From contig DAORJK010000010.1 in NCBI GenBank assembly GCA_035438985.1, positions 1 through 64,000 on the forward strand: a stretch of DNA of 64,000 bases, written 5' to 3'. Origin of the DNA: UBA4408 sp002389785. GTDB lineage: Bacteria > Bacteroidota > Bacteroidia > UBA4408. Below, piece by piece: positions 44,478-53,464 of the stretch. The position numbers and the translations under genes were made by a program. Position 1 is the first letter of the stretch, and each line of letters begins with the position of its first letter. The notes beneath the pieces are model-generated. The model worked only from the letters and a program-made list of their open reading frames with translations, was not told the origin of the DNA and searched no databases.

Positions 44478-45148
44478 TGTGAATCAGCTTTTTTAAAATG
44501 CTCGTAGATGGTTATGTTTACAAGCAAAAGCAACAAGCAATAAAAACTATCTTCTATTGGAATTGTCCCAATACGTATTCCTGAATTAAATGCATCGTTA
44601 TATATAACTATAGGAAGACTGGTAAGAAATCCATTCATTATTAAAAAGGGAATCAAACAAATCGCATAGGCTGCATAAAACCTTCCTAAATAAGAAACTT
44701 TGGTAAAACGAATGTGATAAATTAAAGTTAGTACCAATAGTAAACACTGAAAAAGAGTATATATTTTTGAAGAAAAAATCAATCCAAATACAGTAAAAAA
44801 AGCTAAAAATAGCAGATTGATTTTTGAGGAATAAGGTAATAGAAAATCCTTTGGTATATAGGCAATCAGTACTTCGTACACAAAAACACAACTGAAAGGA
44901 ACTACCAAAAAAAACAACACTTCTTCCAGCGGCAAATTTCCCAGGTTGATACCAAGTAAAAAGGCTGGATTAAAACTCCACACTTGCAAATGGGTGAAGA
45001 GCATATCCCAAGCAACAAAGAAAGCACCCGAAAGTAGTATTGCTGGAAATAAATATTTCCATTTTTTGTAATAGGCTACTTTTTTGTCGAAACTCAGCAA
45101 AAATGGAAATAGTATAACCAGTATATCAATGTAAAGATAAATGGGCAT
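44474..45148 (-). CDS. Lycopene cyclase domain protein (CrtYcd type)
   Basis: 224 residues, about seven transmembrane helices arranged as two repeats of the lycopene cyclase domain. The conserved PLEEVLFFLVVPFSCVFVYE and its second-repeat partner IPIEDSFYCLLLLLVNITIYE carry the acidic active-site residues (Glu-Glu and Glu-Asp). It cyclises one or both ends of lycopene, non-flavin type. Last gene of the carotenoid operon, 21 bases after CrtZ. Confidence 0.88.
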   Translation of the reverse strand: MPIYLYIDILVILFPFLLSFDKKVAYYKKWKYLFPAILLSGAFFVAWDMLFTHLQVWSFNPAFLLGINLGNLPLEEVLFFLVVPFSCVFVYEVLIAYIPKDFLLPYSSKINLLFLAFFTVFGLIFSSKIYTLFQCLLLVLTLIYHIRFTKVSYLGRFYAAYAICLIPFLIMNGFLTSLPIVIYNDAFNSGIRIGTIPIEDSFYCLLLLLVNITIYEHFKKADSH

Positions 45149-45169
45149 AGGTGCTGAGTTAGTAAAGGA

Positions 45170-45625
45170 TTATATTGATTTCTTTTCCCAATATTTTCCG
45201 GGAACTATAACAAAACCAAAGGATTCACCACCTTCTTTTACCATTTTTTTGTGGTGAATTTTATGGGCCCTTCGAATAGCCCTAACATATGAATTATTCC
45301 AGGTACGAAGAATTTTTATTCGTTGATGAACGATTACATCGTGCACTAAAAAATAAGCAACACCATAAGTAGCTATGCCGATGCCGATATAAAACAACCA
45401 ATCGTTTTGGTGGGCAACTCCCAAATACCAAAGTAAAGCTGAAGGAATAGCGAATATAAATGCAAACCAATCGTTTTTTTCAAAAAAACCATGATGCGGT
45501 TCATGGTGATCGCGGTGTAAAAACCACATGAAGCCATGCATCACATATTTATGTGTAAACCAAGCTACAAACTCCATGAAAAAAAAGGTAACAACTACAA
45601 TTGCGATATTTAGTAAAATATTCAT
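45170..45625 (-). CDS. crtZ: Beta-carotene hydroxylase (CrtZ type)
   Basis: 151 residues, a small membrane-bound diiron hydroxylase. The four His clusters are complete: HKYVMHG, HRDHHEPHHG, HDVIVHQR and RAHKIHH. It adds 3-hydroxyl to a beta-ionone ring. Operon with cyclase and CruF-type hydratase on both sides. Confidence 0.92.
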   Translation of the reverse strand: MNILLNIAIVVVTFFFMEFVAWFTHKYVMHGFMWFLHRDHHEPHHGFFEKNDWFAFIFAIPSALLWYLGVAHQNDWLFYIGIGIATYGVAYFLVHDVIVHQRIKILRTWNNSYVRAIRRAHKIHHKKMVKEGGESFGFVIVPGKYWEKKSI

Positions 45626-45633
45626 TGAAAAAA

Positions 45634-46287
45634 TTAAGCAACGTGAAAAAAATGATAGTGCAAATTTAAAATAATAAAAAAGAGTAATTGAATGGAGTAA
45701 AGAAAAAAAGCAAAAGGGTTTTTAGTCTCGAATTTGAAATTGAAAAATAGGAGATTAAAAAAGAATCCAAAAATAAACCAGGCTACAAAATTTTGCAGTG
45801 GAATTTGATCGTTTTGCCAATACCAGAAATCGGCATGCGCTGCATACAATTCTATAAAATAATCAAAAATAACCATCAGTAAAGCAGCTATTAAGGATTT
45901 TAAATAGATACTTAACCGAATTGAATGTACCATCATGGCTGTACAATAGGTTAATACCACCCAATTGAGGCCAATAATTGGCGGTGTACCATTTATCTTC
46001 CAACCTAGCGATTGTCCATACTGGTAATAACCAAATAGTTTACCGGTTTGCACCCCATACAATTCAATAGCAAATCCGGCACAGCCAACAAACACAATAA
46101 ATTGAAAAAGTGTTTTGTCTTTTGGTTTATGAAAATAAAACAACAAAGCTGCAGCTGCGATTAAGTTAAAAGGAGTGAGTGAACTGAAAATGGTTCGATA
46201 ATACACCATTCCAAGTATACCCACTAGGTAAATAATGATTAAAAATAATTTGGCATAAGCTAGTTGATCGAGCTTTTTTATGTCCAT
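45634..46287 (-). CDS. cruF: Carotenoid biosynthesis protein (CruF-like hydratase)
   Basis: 217 residues with about seven transmembrane helices. The DUF422 signature is visible: FAIELYGVQTGKLFGYYQYG, TPPIIGLNWVVLTYC, and the late LYAAHADFWYWQND with FVAWFIFGF. CruF adds water across the 1',2' double bond of the linear psi-end. Its ATG shares one base with the kmo stop (TAATG), so translation is coupled. Confidence 0.85.
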   Translation of the reverse strand: MDIKKLDQLAYAKLFLIIIYLVGILGMVYYRTIFSSLTPFNLIAAAALLFYFHKPKDKTLFQFIVFVGCAGFAIELYGVQTGKLFGYYQYGQSLGWKINGTPPIIGLNWVVLTYCTAMMVHSIRLSIYLKSLIAALLMVIFDYFIELYAAHADFWYWQNDQIPLQNFVAWFIFGFFFNLLFFNFKFETKNPFAFFLYSIQLLFFIILNLHYHFFHVA

Positions 46288-47636
46288 TACAGCTTACTTA
46301 AAATTAAGGATTCTATTTCCGGGCTATCCCACTTTTTCTCTATATCAGGTAATGCCATTACTTCATCCATTATTGCTTGCTGCTCTTTTCCCTTTCGAAG
46401 TGCAACCGAGTAACGTATTTCGGGACTAAAAGTAACCATTGAATATGCTGTAATCCATTTTTCCGGATGTTTGTTACTAAAATTAGCTTCTATCTTTTTT
46501 TGCAATAAAAATTTCGGCTGACCTACTAAATCACGCATCTCAACAAAATTACCGATAGCCAAATCTGCAATTGCATCCGAATCAGGCTTTCGGCTAATTT
46601 CATAAGCCTTAAATACCTTTTCCCAATCCTCCTTGTACTCATCCAACAACTGGTTAAACACCGTACAATCTTCAAATCCGCAATTCATCCCTTGTCCAAA
46701 AAAGGGAACAATGGCATGCGCAGCATCACCAATTAATGCAAGCTTATCTGAAATAGTCCAAGGAAAACACTTCACTGTAACCAATGAAGAGGTAGGATTG
46801 TTCATGAAGTCGTCAAGCAAAGTTGGCATTAATGCAACTGCATCCGCAAAATAGGTTTTAAAAAATGGCAACACTGCACTTCTTTCTTTTAGTGCATCAA
46901 AGGAGTGTTCACCTTCAAAAGGAAAAAATAGGGTACAGGTAAAACTGCCATCAAAATTAGGTAAGGCAATCATCATGAATTTTCCTCTTGGCCAAATATG
47001 GAGCGCGTTTTTTTCAATTAGAAAACTTCCATTTTCTCCAGCAGGAATGGTTAATTCTTTGTATCCACAATCGATGTAGTATTGTTGGTAATTAAAGCGA
47101 TCGGTATTTAATTGAATAGCCAAACGTCCGGCCGAGAAAGCTCCGTCGCTACTGATTATCAAATCCGATTGTATCGATTTTTTCTTTTTGGTAATTGTAT
47201 TTTCAAAAACAGCGGTATTGGTTTTTAAATCAACCACATCACAACGTTCATCAAAATGAATTTTAACATTGCTTTGTTGCTCTGCTAAGTCCATTAATTT
47301 GCAATTAATTCCGCCTCTTGAAACCGAGTATATGGCTTGATTTTCCTTACCATAAGCTTGATAAGCGGTGCTTCCATCCATGTTGTGAATATATCGTCCA
47401 TACATAGGGATTGCTATTTTTCTAATTTCATCTCCAATTCCAACAGCATCAAGCGCTTTCCAGCCTCGATCGCTCAAAGCCAAATTGATAGAGCGCCCGG
47501 CTACTCCGGTATTTTTACGCATATCGGGTCTTCTTTCGTAGATATTTACTCGATGATTTCGCTTAGCCAAAATAATTGCCAATAATGAACCCACTAAACC
47601 GGAACCGATTAAACTGATGTTTTTTTGAGTACTCAT
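46287..47636 (-). CDS. kmo: Kynurenine 3-monooxygenase
   Basis: 449 residues, flavin-dependent aromatic hydroxylase. The N-terminal FAD site is GSGLVGSLLAIILAKR, followed by the family RSINLALSDRGWKALDAVG and the DG/GD motif ALIGDAAHAIVPFFGQGMNCGFEDC. KMO hydroxylates kynurenine to 3-hydroxykynurenine in tryptophan breakdown, and can feed NAD synthesis. A hydrophobic C-terminus is not seen. It heads the carotenoid operon, an odd pairing. Other kynurenine genes are not in the window. Confidence 0.9.
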   Translation of the reverse strand: MSTQKNISLIGSGLVGSLLAIILAKRNHRVNIYERRPDMRKNTGVAGRSINLALSDRGWKALDAVGIGDEIRKIAIPMYGRYIHNMDGSTAYQAYGKENQAIYSVSRGGINCKLMDLAEQQSNVKIHFDERCDVVDLKTNTAVFENTITKKKKSIQSDLIISSDGAFSAGRLAIQLNTDRFNYQQYYIDCGYKELTIPAGENGSFLIEKNALHIWPRGKFMMIALPNFDGSFTCTLFFPFEGEHSFDALKERSAVLPFFKTYFADAVALMPTLLDDFMNNPTSSLVTVKCFPWTISDKLALIGDAAHAIVPFFGQGMNCGFEDCTVFNQLLDEYKEDWEKVFKAYEISRKPDSDAIADLAIGNFVEMRDLVGQPKFLLQKKIEANFSNKHPEKWITAYSMVTFSPEIRYSVALRKGKEQQAIMDEVMALPDIEKKWDSPEIESLILSKL

Positions 47637-47660
47637 AATGTAAGCTATAGATTAAGTTCG

Positions 47661-47668
47661 CAAATGTA
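47661..47668 (-). promoter_or_regulatory. Putative -7 box (TACATTTG, minus strand)
   Basis: Exact TAnnTTTG match 25 bases upstream of kmo on its strand; likely promoter of the kmo-carotenoid operon, though a -33 TTTG at 19 bases is not evident. Confidence 0.45.
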
Positions 47669-47712
47669 ATGCTTTACCCAAAATGTTAGGATTGATTTTA
47701 ATCATGGAATAC

Positions 47713-48195
47713 TTAGAATAGAGTTTGCACCCCATTTGCAAATTTTGCTTCGTGTTGTAATAACCACTTTTTTCGCTCCAAGCCGGCAGCATACCCTACG
47801 AGTTTACCCGATTCGCCAATTACCCGGTGACATGGTACAACAATCGCAATTGTATTTTTCCCGTTAGAATTTCCAACAGCTCGAACACTTTTCGGATGGT
47901 TTAATTTACGTGCAATAGTCGAATAGGAACAAGTTTTACCATAAGGGATATTTGTTAATTGAGTCCATACTTTTTGTTGAAAATCGGTACCTTGCTGGTG
48001 AATAGGAAGGTTAAATACCTTTCGTTTTCCTAAAAAATACTGAGATAATTGAAGGCTTGCTACTATCGCTAATTCAGGCTGAAATTCGGTATCAATCGTT
48101 TTGAAATCGCTAAAAGAAATTGAGTAAATAAATTCGGTATTTCCTTCAATTTTTAGATATCCCAAAGGGCATTCAATGTTGGTACAAAAATTCAC
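47713..48195 (-). CDS. ogt: Methylated-DNA-protein-cysteine methyltransferase
   Basis: 160 residues. The acceptor Cys lies in AIVVPCHRVIGESGKLVGYAAG, preceded by TDFQQKVWTQLTNIPYGKTCSYSTIA (helix-turn-helix) and AVGNSNGKN. Removes alkyl groups from O6-guanine in a suicidal reaction. No Ada-type N-terminal domain, so it is Ogt-like rather than Ada. Terminates before kmo, which is also on the minus strand. Confidence 0.94.
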   Translation of the reverse strand: MNFCTNIECPLGYLKIEGNTEFIYSISFSDFKTIDTEFQPELAIVASLQLSQYFLGKRKVFNLPIHQQGTDFQQKVWTQLTNIPYGKTCSYSTIARKLNHPKSVRAVGNSNGKNTIAIVVPCHRVIGESGKLVGYAAGLERKKWLLQHEAKFANGVQTLF

Positions 48196-48351
48196 GTTTT
48201 AATAGTTGGTATTGCAAGTTTAGTAAAAATTGACTTAGCAATTTTATACCACCTATTTCAGCTAATTAAAGTGAAATTACAGGCTAAAAATTTAACCCGG
48301 ATGGTATTGAAAAAAAGAGTAAATTCGTGTTTTCTTTTTTTGACGCATAAA

Positions 48352-48636
48352 ATGATTTTAGAAAATATCGAAACTGAGGTATTAGAAATTACCGAACATG
48401 TTGTTAAGGCCGACAATAAGCGGGCTTTAATAATTCACAACGACGACTATAATACTTTTGATCATGTAATTAATACCTTAATTGATGTGTGCAAGCACAA
48501 TCCAATTCAAGCTCAACAATGCACATTAATAATACATTATAATGGGAAGTGTGAAGTTAAATTAGGGACACTTCAGGAACTTATGCCCATGCGATTTGCC
48601 ATTCAAAACCGAGGTATTTCGGTGACGATCGAATAA
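48352..48636 (+). CDS. clpS: ATP-dependent Clp protease adaptor ClpS
   Basis: 94 residues. The N-end-rule binding pocket segment is IIHNDDYNTFDHVINTLIDVCKHNP, then QAQQCTLIIHYNGKCEVKLG, which matches ClpS. It delivers N-degron substrates to ClpAP/ClpCP. The ATG at 48352 is chosen: upstream codons from the GTG at 48271 have no ClpS features. A hairpin terminator follows. Confidence 0.88.
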   Translation: MILENIETEVLEITEHVVKADNKRALIIHNDDYNTFDHVINTLIDVCKHNPIQAQQCTLIIHYNGKCEVKLGTLQELMPMRFAIQNRGISVTIE

Positions 48637-48660
48637 AGCAATACTTACAAAATATTGCTC

Positions 48661-48706
48661 CATAAGTAGGATAGCAACAGTCTTCATTCGCTACTTATGT
48701 TTTATT
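48661..48706 (+). terminator. Hairpin terminator after clpS
   Basis: CATAAGTAG (48661-48669) pairs with CTACTTATG (48691-48699) and is followed by TTTTATTT. The 21-base loop is longer than usual, but the stem is perfect and the T-run is in place. Confidence 0.55.
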
Positions 48707-48731
48707 TCTGTTATTTATTTATACTTCATTT

Positions 48732-49526
48732 ATGAAAAAAAGTGTCTTAATTGTGTGCCTTGGTTTAATGGTAGTAAGTTGTTTTAAAGTTCCAATTTCG
48801 GGACGAAGACAAATAAATTTATTGCCTGAAAGTACAATGATTGGTATGAGCGTGACCAGTTACAAAGAATTTCTTAGCCAAAATCCCTCTTTACCTACAA
48901 GCGACTCTCAATCGCAAATGGTAAAAAATGTTGGTGCAAAAATTCAATCAGCAGTAACGCGATACCTCGGTCAAAAAAAAATGAGTGATCGGGTAAAAGG
49001 ATATAAATGGGAATTTAATTTAGTGAACGATAATACTGTAAATGCCTGGTGTATGCCCGGAGGAAAGGTTGTTGTTTATTCAGGTTTACTTCCTGTAACT
49101 CAGGATGAAGCCGGACTTGCAGTTGTTATGGGGCATGAAATTGCACATGCCATCGCACGTCACGGTAATGAACGCATGAGTCAAGGCTTGGTTACACAAC
49201 TGGGAGGAATAGGATTGCAAGTAGCATTGGCACAAAAACCAAAGGAAACTCAAGATATATTTATGCAGGCTTATGGTATTGGTTCAACCTTAGGAACATT
49301 GAAATATTCGCGTGTGCATGAATCGGAGGCCGATAAAATGGGATTGGTATTTATGGCTATGGCCGGATATGATCCAAGCACCGCTATTGCATTTTGGGAA
49401 CGTATGGCAAAACAAGGCGGAGCAAAACCTTTGCAAATTTTAAGCACCCATCCAAGCGACGAAACCCGTATTAAAGACATTAAAGCATTTTTACCCGAAG
49501 CTTTAAAATATTACAAAAAGAGTTAA
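48732..49526 (+). CDS. M48 family metalloprotease lipoprotein
   Basis: 264 residues. A lipobox (LMVVSCFKVP, Cys near 17) is followed by GRRQINLLPE and the zinc motif VMGHEIAHAIARHG (HExxH) with the third ligand in RVHESEADKMGL. It belongs to the periplasmic M48 proteases (LoiP/BepA-like) that degrade or fold outer-membrane proteins. TPRs are lacking, so it is LoiP-like in size. Monocistronic after the clpS terminator. Confidence 0.9.
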   Translation: MKKSVLIVCLGLMVVSCFKVPISGRRQINLLPESTMIGMSVTSYKEFLSQNPSLPTSDSQSQMVKNVGAKIQSAVTRYLGQKKMSDRVKGYKWEFNLVNDNTVNAWCMPGGKVVVYSGLLPVTQDEAGLAVVMGHEIAHAIARHGNERMSQGLVTQLGGIGLQVALAQKPKETQDIFMQAYGIGSTLGTLKYSRVHESEADKMGLVFMAMAGYDPSTAIAFWERMAKQGGAKPLQILSTHPSDETRIKDIKAFLPEALKYYKKS

Positions 49527-49674
49527 AGCTACTTCGTTGAAAAATTTCTTTTAAAAGTAGTTAATTGAAATTTTAAACGGCTTCTGCTAAGTAATTTTTA
49601 CAAATACTCCATTTAATAAATTAACTACTACCAAAGACAGCGAGTAAGGATAATCGAATAAATTTATAATCGGT

Positions 49675-50919
49675 TTAACTCAAACTATAAATCACCAAAC
49701 CACTTCTTAGTTTTGGTTCAATCCAGGTAGTTTTGGGAGGCATAATACAGCCATTGTCGGCAATGTTCTTTAACTGTTGCATACTTACGGGAAAGAGTCC
49801 AAAAGCAACTTTCATTTTACCATCGTCTACCTGTTTTTTCAGCTCCTCCATTCCCTTAATGCCCGATACAAAACGTACTCGCTTATCGGTTTTCAAATCA
49901 TTTATGTCCAATATAGGTGCTAAAATGTGTTCCGAAAGAATCGAAGCGTCTAAACTCCCAACAGGGTCGTTGCTGTGATAGGTTCCTTTTTTGGCAGTTA
50001 ACGAATACCAATTTCCATCGAGGTACATACTCATATTGTGCAATTGGCTTGCATAGTAAGGTTCACTGCCTTTGCTTTCAACGTCAAATTTCTGACTTAT
50101 TTTCGCAATAAAATCATCTTTGCTAAGTCCGTTCAAATCTTTTACAACGCGGTTAAAATCATAAATGTGCAGCTGTTTTTCTGAAAAAAATACACACATA
50201 AAATAATTAAAGTTCTCCTCACCTGTAAAGTCCGGAAATTGTTCACGTTTCGATTTACCCAACAAGGCTGAAGAAGCTGAACGATGATGTCCGTCGGCAA
50301 TATACACCGATTTCATTTTTCCGAACTCCTCCATAATTGTTTTCACATTTTCATAATCCTTTATAATCCAAAGCTTGTGTCGTTCTTCATCTCGAGTACT
50401 AAAATCGTACTCGGGCCGCGTTGCTAACATTTTTTCTAATATTTCATTTATGGTAGCATTATCAGGATAACTAACGCAAACTGGTTCGGCATTAAAGTCA
50501 CATACTTCTAAATATTCTTTAAATCTCGTTTCCTTTTCAGTTAGGGTTTGCTCATGAATTTTGATCACTCCATCAAAATAATCTTGAATTGAGGCACAGG
50601 CGATTATACCTGTGTAGATACGGTTGTTTTTGTGTTGTTGATATAAATAAAACCCGGGAGTTGTATCCGAAATTAAATAGCCCTTATCAATAAACTCATT
50701 AAAGTGTGCTTTAATTACATTCAGATAGGCTGTATCCTGATCGCTTCCTTTACTGTGGGATGGATAATCAGGTTTTATAATGTGTAAAAAAGTATAGGGG
50801 TTGCCTTTTAACTTTGCCGATAATTCGGCTGAACTATAGGTGTCGAACGAGCGCGACGCAACCAAATGTACCTTATCACGCGAAGGGCGAAGCGCTTTAA
50901 AAGGTTTAATAATAGCCAT
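49675..50919 (-). CDS. DUF1015 family protein
   Basis: 414 residues, full-length DUF1015. Recognisable blocks are FKALRPSRDKVHLVASRSFD, YLYQQHKNNRIYTGIIACASIQDY, IHEQTLTEKETRFKEYLE, YIADGHHRSASSALLG and WYSLTAKKG. The activity has not been established. In many Bacteroidota it neighbours serine synthesis genes, as here (20 bases after serA), so a link with serine or phosphoserine metabolism is the best guess. Confidence 0.9.
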   Translation of the reverse strand: MAIIKPFKALRPSRDKVHLVASRSFDTYSSAELSAKLKGNPYTFLHIIKPDYPSHSKGSDQDTAYLNVIKAHFNEFIDKGYLISDTTPGFYLYQQHKNNRIYTGIIACASIQDYFDGVIKIHEQTLTEKETRFKEYLEVCDFNAEPVCVSYPDNATINEILEKMLATRPEYDFSTRDEERHKLWIIKDYENVKTIMEEFGKMKSVYIADGHHRSASSALLGKSKREQFPDFTGEENFNYFMCVFFSEKQLHIYDFNRVVKDLNGLSKDDFIAKISQKFDVESKGSEPYYASQLHNMSMYLDGNWYSLTAKKGTYHSNDPVGSLDASILSEHILAPILDINDLKTDKRVRFVSGIKGMEELKKQVDDGKMKVAFGLFPVSMQQLKNIADNGCIMPPKTTWIEPKLRSGLVIYSLS

Positions 50920-50939
50920 AGTTCAAATTACTTTAATGA

Positions 50940-51887
50940 TTAGTTTAATCCGGCAATAATTTTTTCGGCAAGCTCAATTCCAATTCTTTCTTGCGCTTCT
51001 TCGGTAGCAGCTCCTATATGCGGTGTAAGGGCAATTTTAGGATGCGTTAATAGCGCTTTTGAAGGAGTAGGTTCATTTTCAAAAACATCCAACGCAGCAT
51101 GAGCAACTTTGCCCGAATTTAATGCATCAATTAAATCCTGTTCAACAATTACTCCTCCACGAGCAGCATTTACTAAACAAACACCGTCTTTCATTTTTTC
51201 GATTTCGCTTTTGCTAATTACTTTTCCACCCGGAACATGTAAGGTAATGAAATCAGCCTCTCTCAGCACTTCATCGAGACTAACCGTCTCAATTTTTGAA
51301 ACAACATTACCAGCGCCATAAATAGTAACAGGTATCTCTACACTTTTAATAAAAGGGTCATAGGCAATTACCCGCATTCCGCATCCTAATGCAATTTTGG
51401 CAACCGATTGACCAATACGTCCAATACCAATGATACCAAGAGTTTTTCCCCCTAACTCAATACCTTTTGCATATTTTTTTTTCAAAACATCAAATTGAGT
51501 ATCTCCACTAATCGGCATTTGACGATTGCTATCGTAAGTAAATCGAGCCATACTAAACAAGCCTGCAAAAACCAATTCGGCTACTGAATGCGATGAAGCT
51601 GCAGGTGTATTCACTACTTGTACACCTTTACTTTTAGCATATTCCACATCAATGTTGTCCATTCCCACACCTCCACGACCAATTAGTTTAAGTCCTGGGC
51701 ACGCATCAATAAGCTCTTTTCGAACTTTGGTTGCACTTCTTACAGTTAGGGCAACATACTGATTATCGTTGATCGCCTGAATTAAATTTTCCTGTGCTAC
51801 TTTTTCTGTAACAACTGTGAATCCTGCTTTTTCAAGAATACTTTTTCCTTGAGCATCAATGCCATCATTGGCTAAAATTTTTTTCAT
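50940..51887 (-). CDS. serA: D-3-phosphoglycerate dehydrogenase
   Basis: 315 residues. The D-2-hydroxyacid dehydrogenase marks are LIGRGGVGMDNIDVEYAKSKG, the Rossmann motif LGIIGIGRIGQSVAKIA, VCLVNAARGGVIVEQDLIDAL with catalytic Arg, AALDVFENEP with Glu, and TPHIGAATEEAQERI with His. The ACT domain is absent, so it is the short form. Oxidises 3-phosphoglycerate, first step of serine synthesis. Other 2-hydroxyacids cannot be excluded, but the neighbour supports SerA. Confidence 0.88.
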   Translation of the reverse strand: MKKILANDGIDAQGKSILEKAGFTVVTEKVAQENLIQAINDNQYVALTVRSATKVRKELIDACPGLKLIGRGGVGMDNIDVEYAKSKGVQVVNTPAASSHSVAELVFAGLFSMARFTYDSNRQMPISGDTQFDVLKKKYAKGIELGGKTLGIIGIGRIGQSVAKIALGCGMRVIAYDPFIKSVEIPVTIYGAGNVVSKIETVSLDEVLREADFITLHVPGGKVISKSEIEKMKDGVCLVNAARGGVIVEQDLIDALNSGKVAHAALDVFENEPTPSKALLTHPKIALTPHIGAATEEAQERIGIELAEKIIAGLN

Positions 51888-51969
51888 TTAGAGGTAATTG
51901 TGAGTAAAGATTAGATCCTGTGTAATTGTTGCGAATGTAAAAAATTAGCCGAATACTTTCTTTGGGAAT

Positions 51970-53193
51970 TTAATAAAGGTGCTTTGCTGCTATCCATGCA
52001 GTAGTCCAAGCCGCCTGAAAATTAAAACCACCGGTTACACCATCAACATCAAGAATTTCACCAGCAAAATAAAGGTTGGGGCACATTTTACTTTGCATTG
52101 TGTTAAAGTCAATATCATTTAAGCTAACTCCTCCGCAGGTAACAAATTCTTCTTTAAAGGTAGTTTTGCCTTTTGCCTGATAAGTATCGTTACAAAGTAG
52201 TTCAGCCAATTTATTGCCTTGCTTTTTTGAAAGATCTGCCCATTTAGACTGTGCATCGATGTTGGCTTTTTCCAATAAAAACTCCCACAATCTTTTTGGG
52301 AATTCGGGCCAAGGACGAGTTCCAAGTTGCTGTTTAGCCTGTCGATTTTTTATCAACTGTATTTCTTGTACCATGGCATCATTGTGAAATCGAGGCATCC
52401 AATTGATGCTAAAATCAAATTCATAATTTTTTTCGGCCAATTCTTTTGCCCCCCATGCTGAAAGCTTTAATACAGCCGGACCACTAAACCCCCAGTGTGT
52501 AATTAATATAGGTCCTTGTTGACTTAGTTTACTACCCTTGATACTAATGTTTGCTGACGGTACAGAAACACCCATCAATTGGGTTATAGGCGAATTCGGA
52601 GTATTAAAAGTAAACAAGGAGGGCAGTGGAGGGATTAAGGTATGTCCTAATTTTACTAACCAATCATGGTCTCTTAAATTATTAATTCCTCCGCTAGCAA
52701 GAATTAATTTGTGGGCAATAATTTTTTCATTTGTATCAAACGTAATTTCAAATACATGGTCTTTGTGAAGTATGGAGGATATTCTAGTCTGCAGTCTTAA
52801 TTGTACCTTAGCCAACGACGCTGCTTGTGTAAAACAATCAATAATACTTTGTGAAGTATTGCTTTGCGGAAACATCCGACCGTCTGCTTCAGCCTTAAGT
52901 TCAATACCTTTTTGTTTGAACCATTGAACAGTATCGCTCGCACTAAATTGATGAAAGGCTTGTAAAAGTTGTTTAGCACCTCTGGGGTAGTTTTTTGCAA
53001 ATTGCTGAATATCAAAACAGGCGTGGGTAACATTACATCTTCCACCACCCGAAACCTTTACTTTTGAAAGTACTTTGTTTGATTTTTCGAGAAGAATAAC
53101 CCGTTTATCCTGAAAATTTTGAGCTGCATTAATGGCTGCAAAATACCCAGCGGCTCCGGCACCAATAACAACAATAGTAGTTTGCTTGTTCAT
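51970..53193 (-). CDS. HI0933-like flavoprotein (NAD(P)/FAD-dependent oxidoreductase)
   Basis: 407 residues. FAD motifs: VVIGAGAAGYFAAINAA (start), VSGGGRCNVTHA, KLILASGG, THWGFSGPAVLKLSAWGAKEL and LYFAGEILDVDGVTGGFNFQAAWTTA at the C-terminus. The family (YhiN/BaiN/HI0933) has members that reduce or oxidise diverse substrates, and the natural one is unknown here. The ATG at 53193 is used because the preceding codon is TTG with three extra residues. Confidence 0.9.
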   Translation of the reverse strand: MNKQTTIVVIGAGAAGYFAAINAAQNFQDKRVILLEKSNKVLSKVKVSGGGRCNVTHACFDIQQFAKNYPRGAKQLLQAFHQFSASDTVQWFKQKGIELKAEADGRMFPQSNTSQSIIDCFTQAASLAKVQLRLQTRISSILHKDHVFEITFDTNEKIIAHKLILASGGINNLRDHDWLVKLGHTLIPPLPSLFTFNTPNSPITQLMGVSVPSANISIKGSKLSQQGPILITHWGFSGPAVLKLSAWGAKELAEKNYEFDFSINWMPRFHNDAMVQEIQLIKNRQAKQQLGTRPWPEFPKRLWEFLLEKANIDAQSKWADLSKKQGNKLAELLCNDTYQAKGKTTFKEEFVTCGGVSLNDIDFNTMQSKMCPNLYFAGEILDVDGVTGGFNFQAAWTTAWIAAKHLY

Positions 53194-53423
53194 TCTGGGC
53201 AAAGAAAAAAAATAATATGGTATTTTGTACAGTTCCTATTAATTTATTGCCATGTTTTAAACAATGTTGCTCGAATCTTGGAATAGTGAGAATAAGTTTT
53301 GTAAGTTATTGAAAGTAAGATTGATTCGTAATTTTTAATTCAATGGAAGTAGAACAACAAAAAATAAACTTTTGCTTGTTAATAAGATACCTTTGGGTGA
53401 CTTTCGAAAATGGCATAATTTGT

Positions 53424-53431
53424 TAATTTTG
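53424..53431 (+). promoter_or_regulatory. Putative promoter -7 box (TAATTTTG)
   Basis: Exact TAnnTTTG match 33 bases before the ATG at 53465, with a TTTC 18 bases upstream as a possible -33 element. It indicates that the longer frame starting at 53372 is not the true start. Confidence 0.5.
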
Positions 53432-53464
53432 CAAATAGAAGGATATAAACGAAAAGGGAACTAT

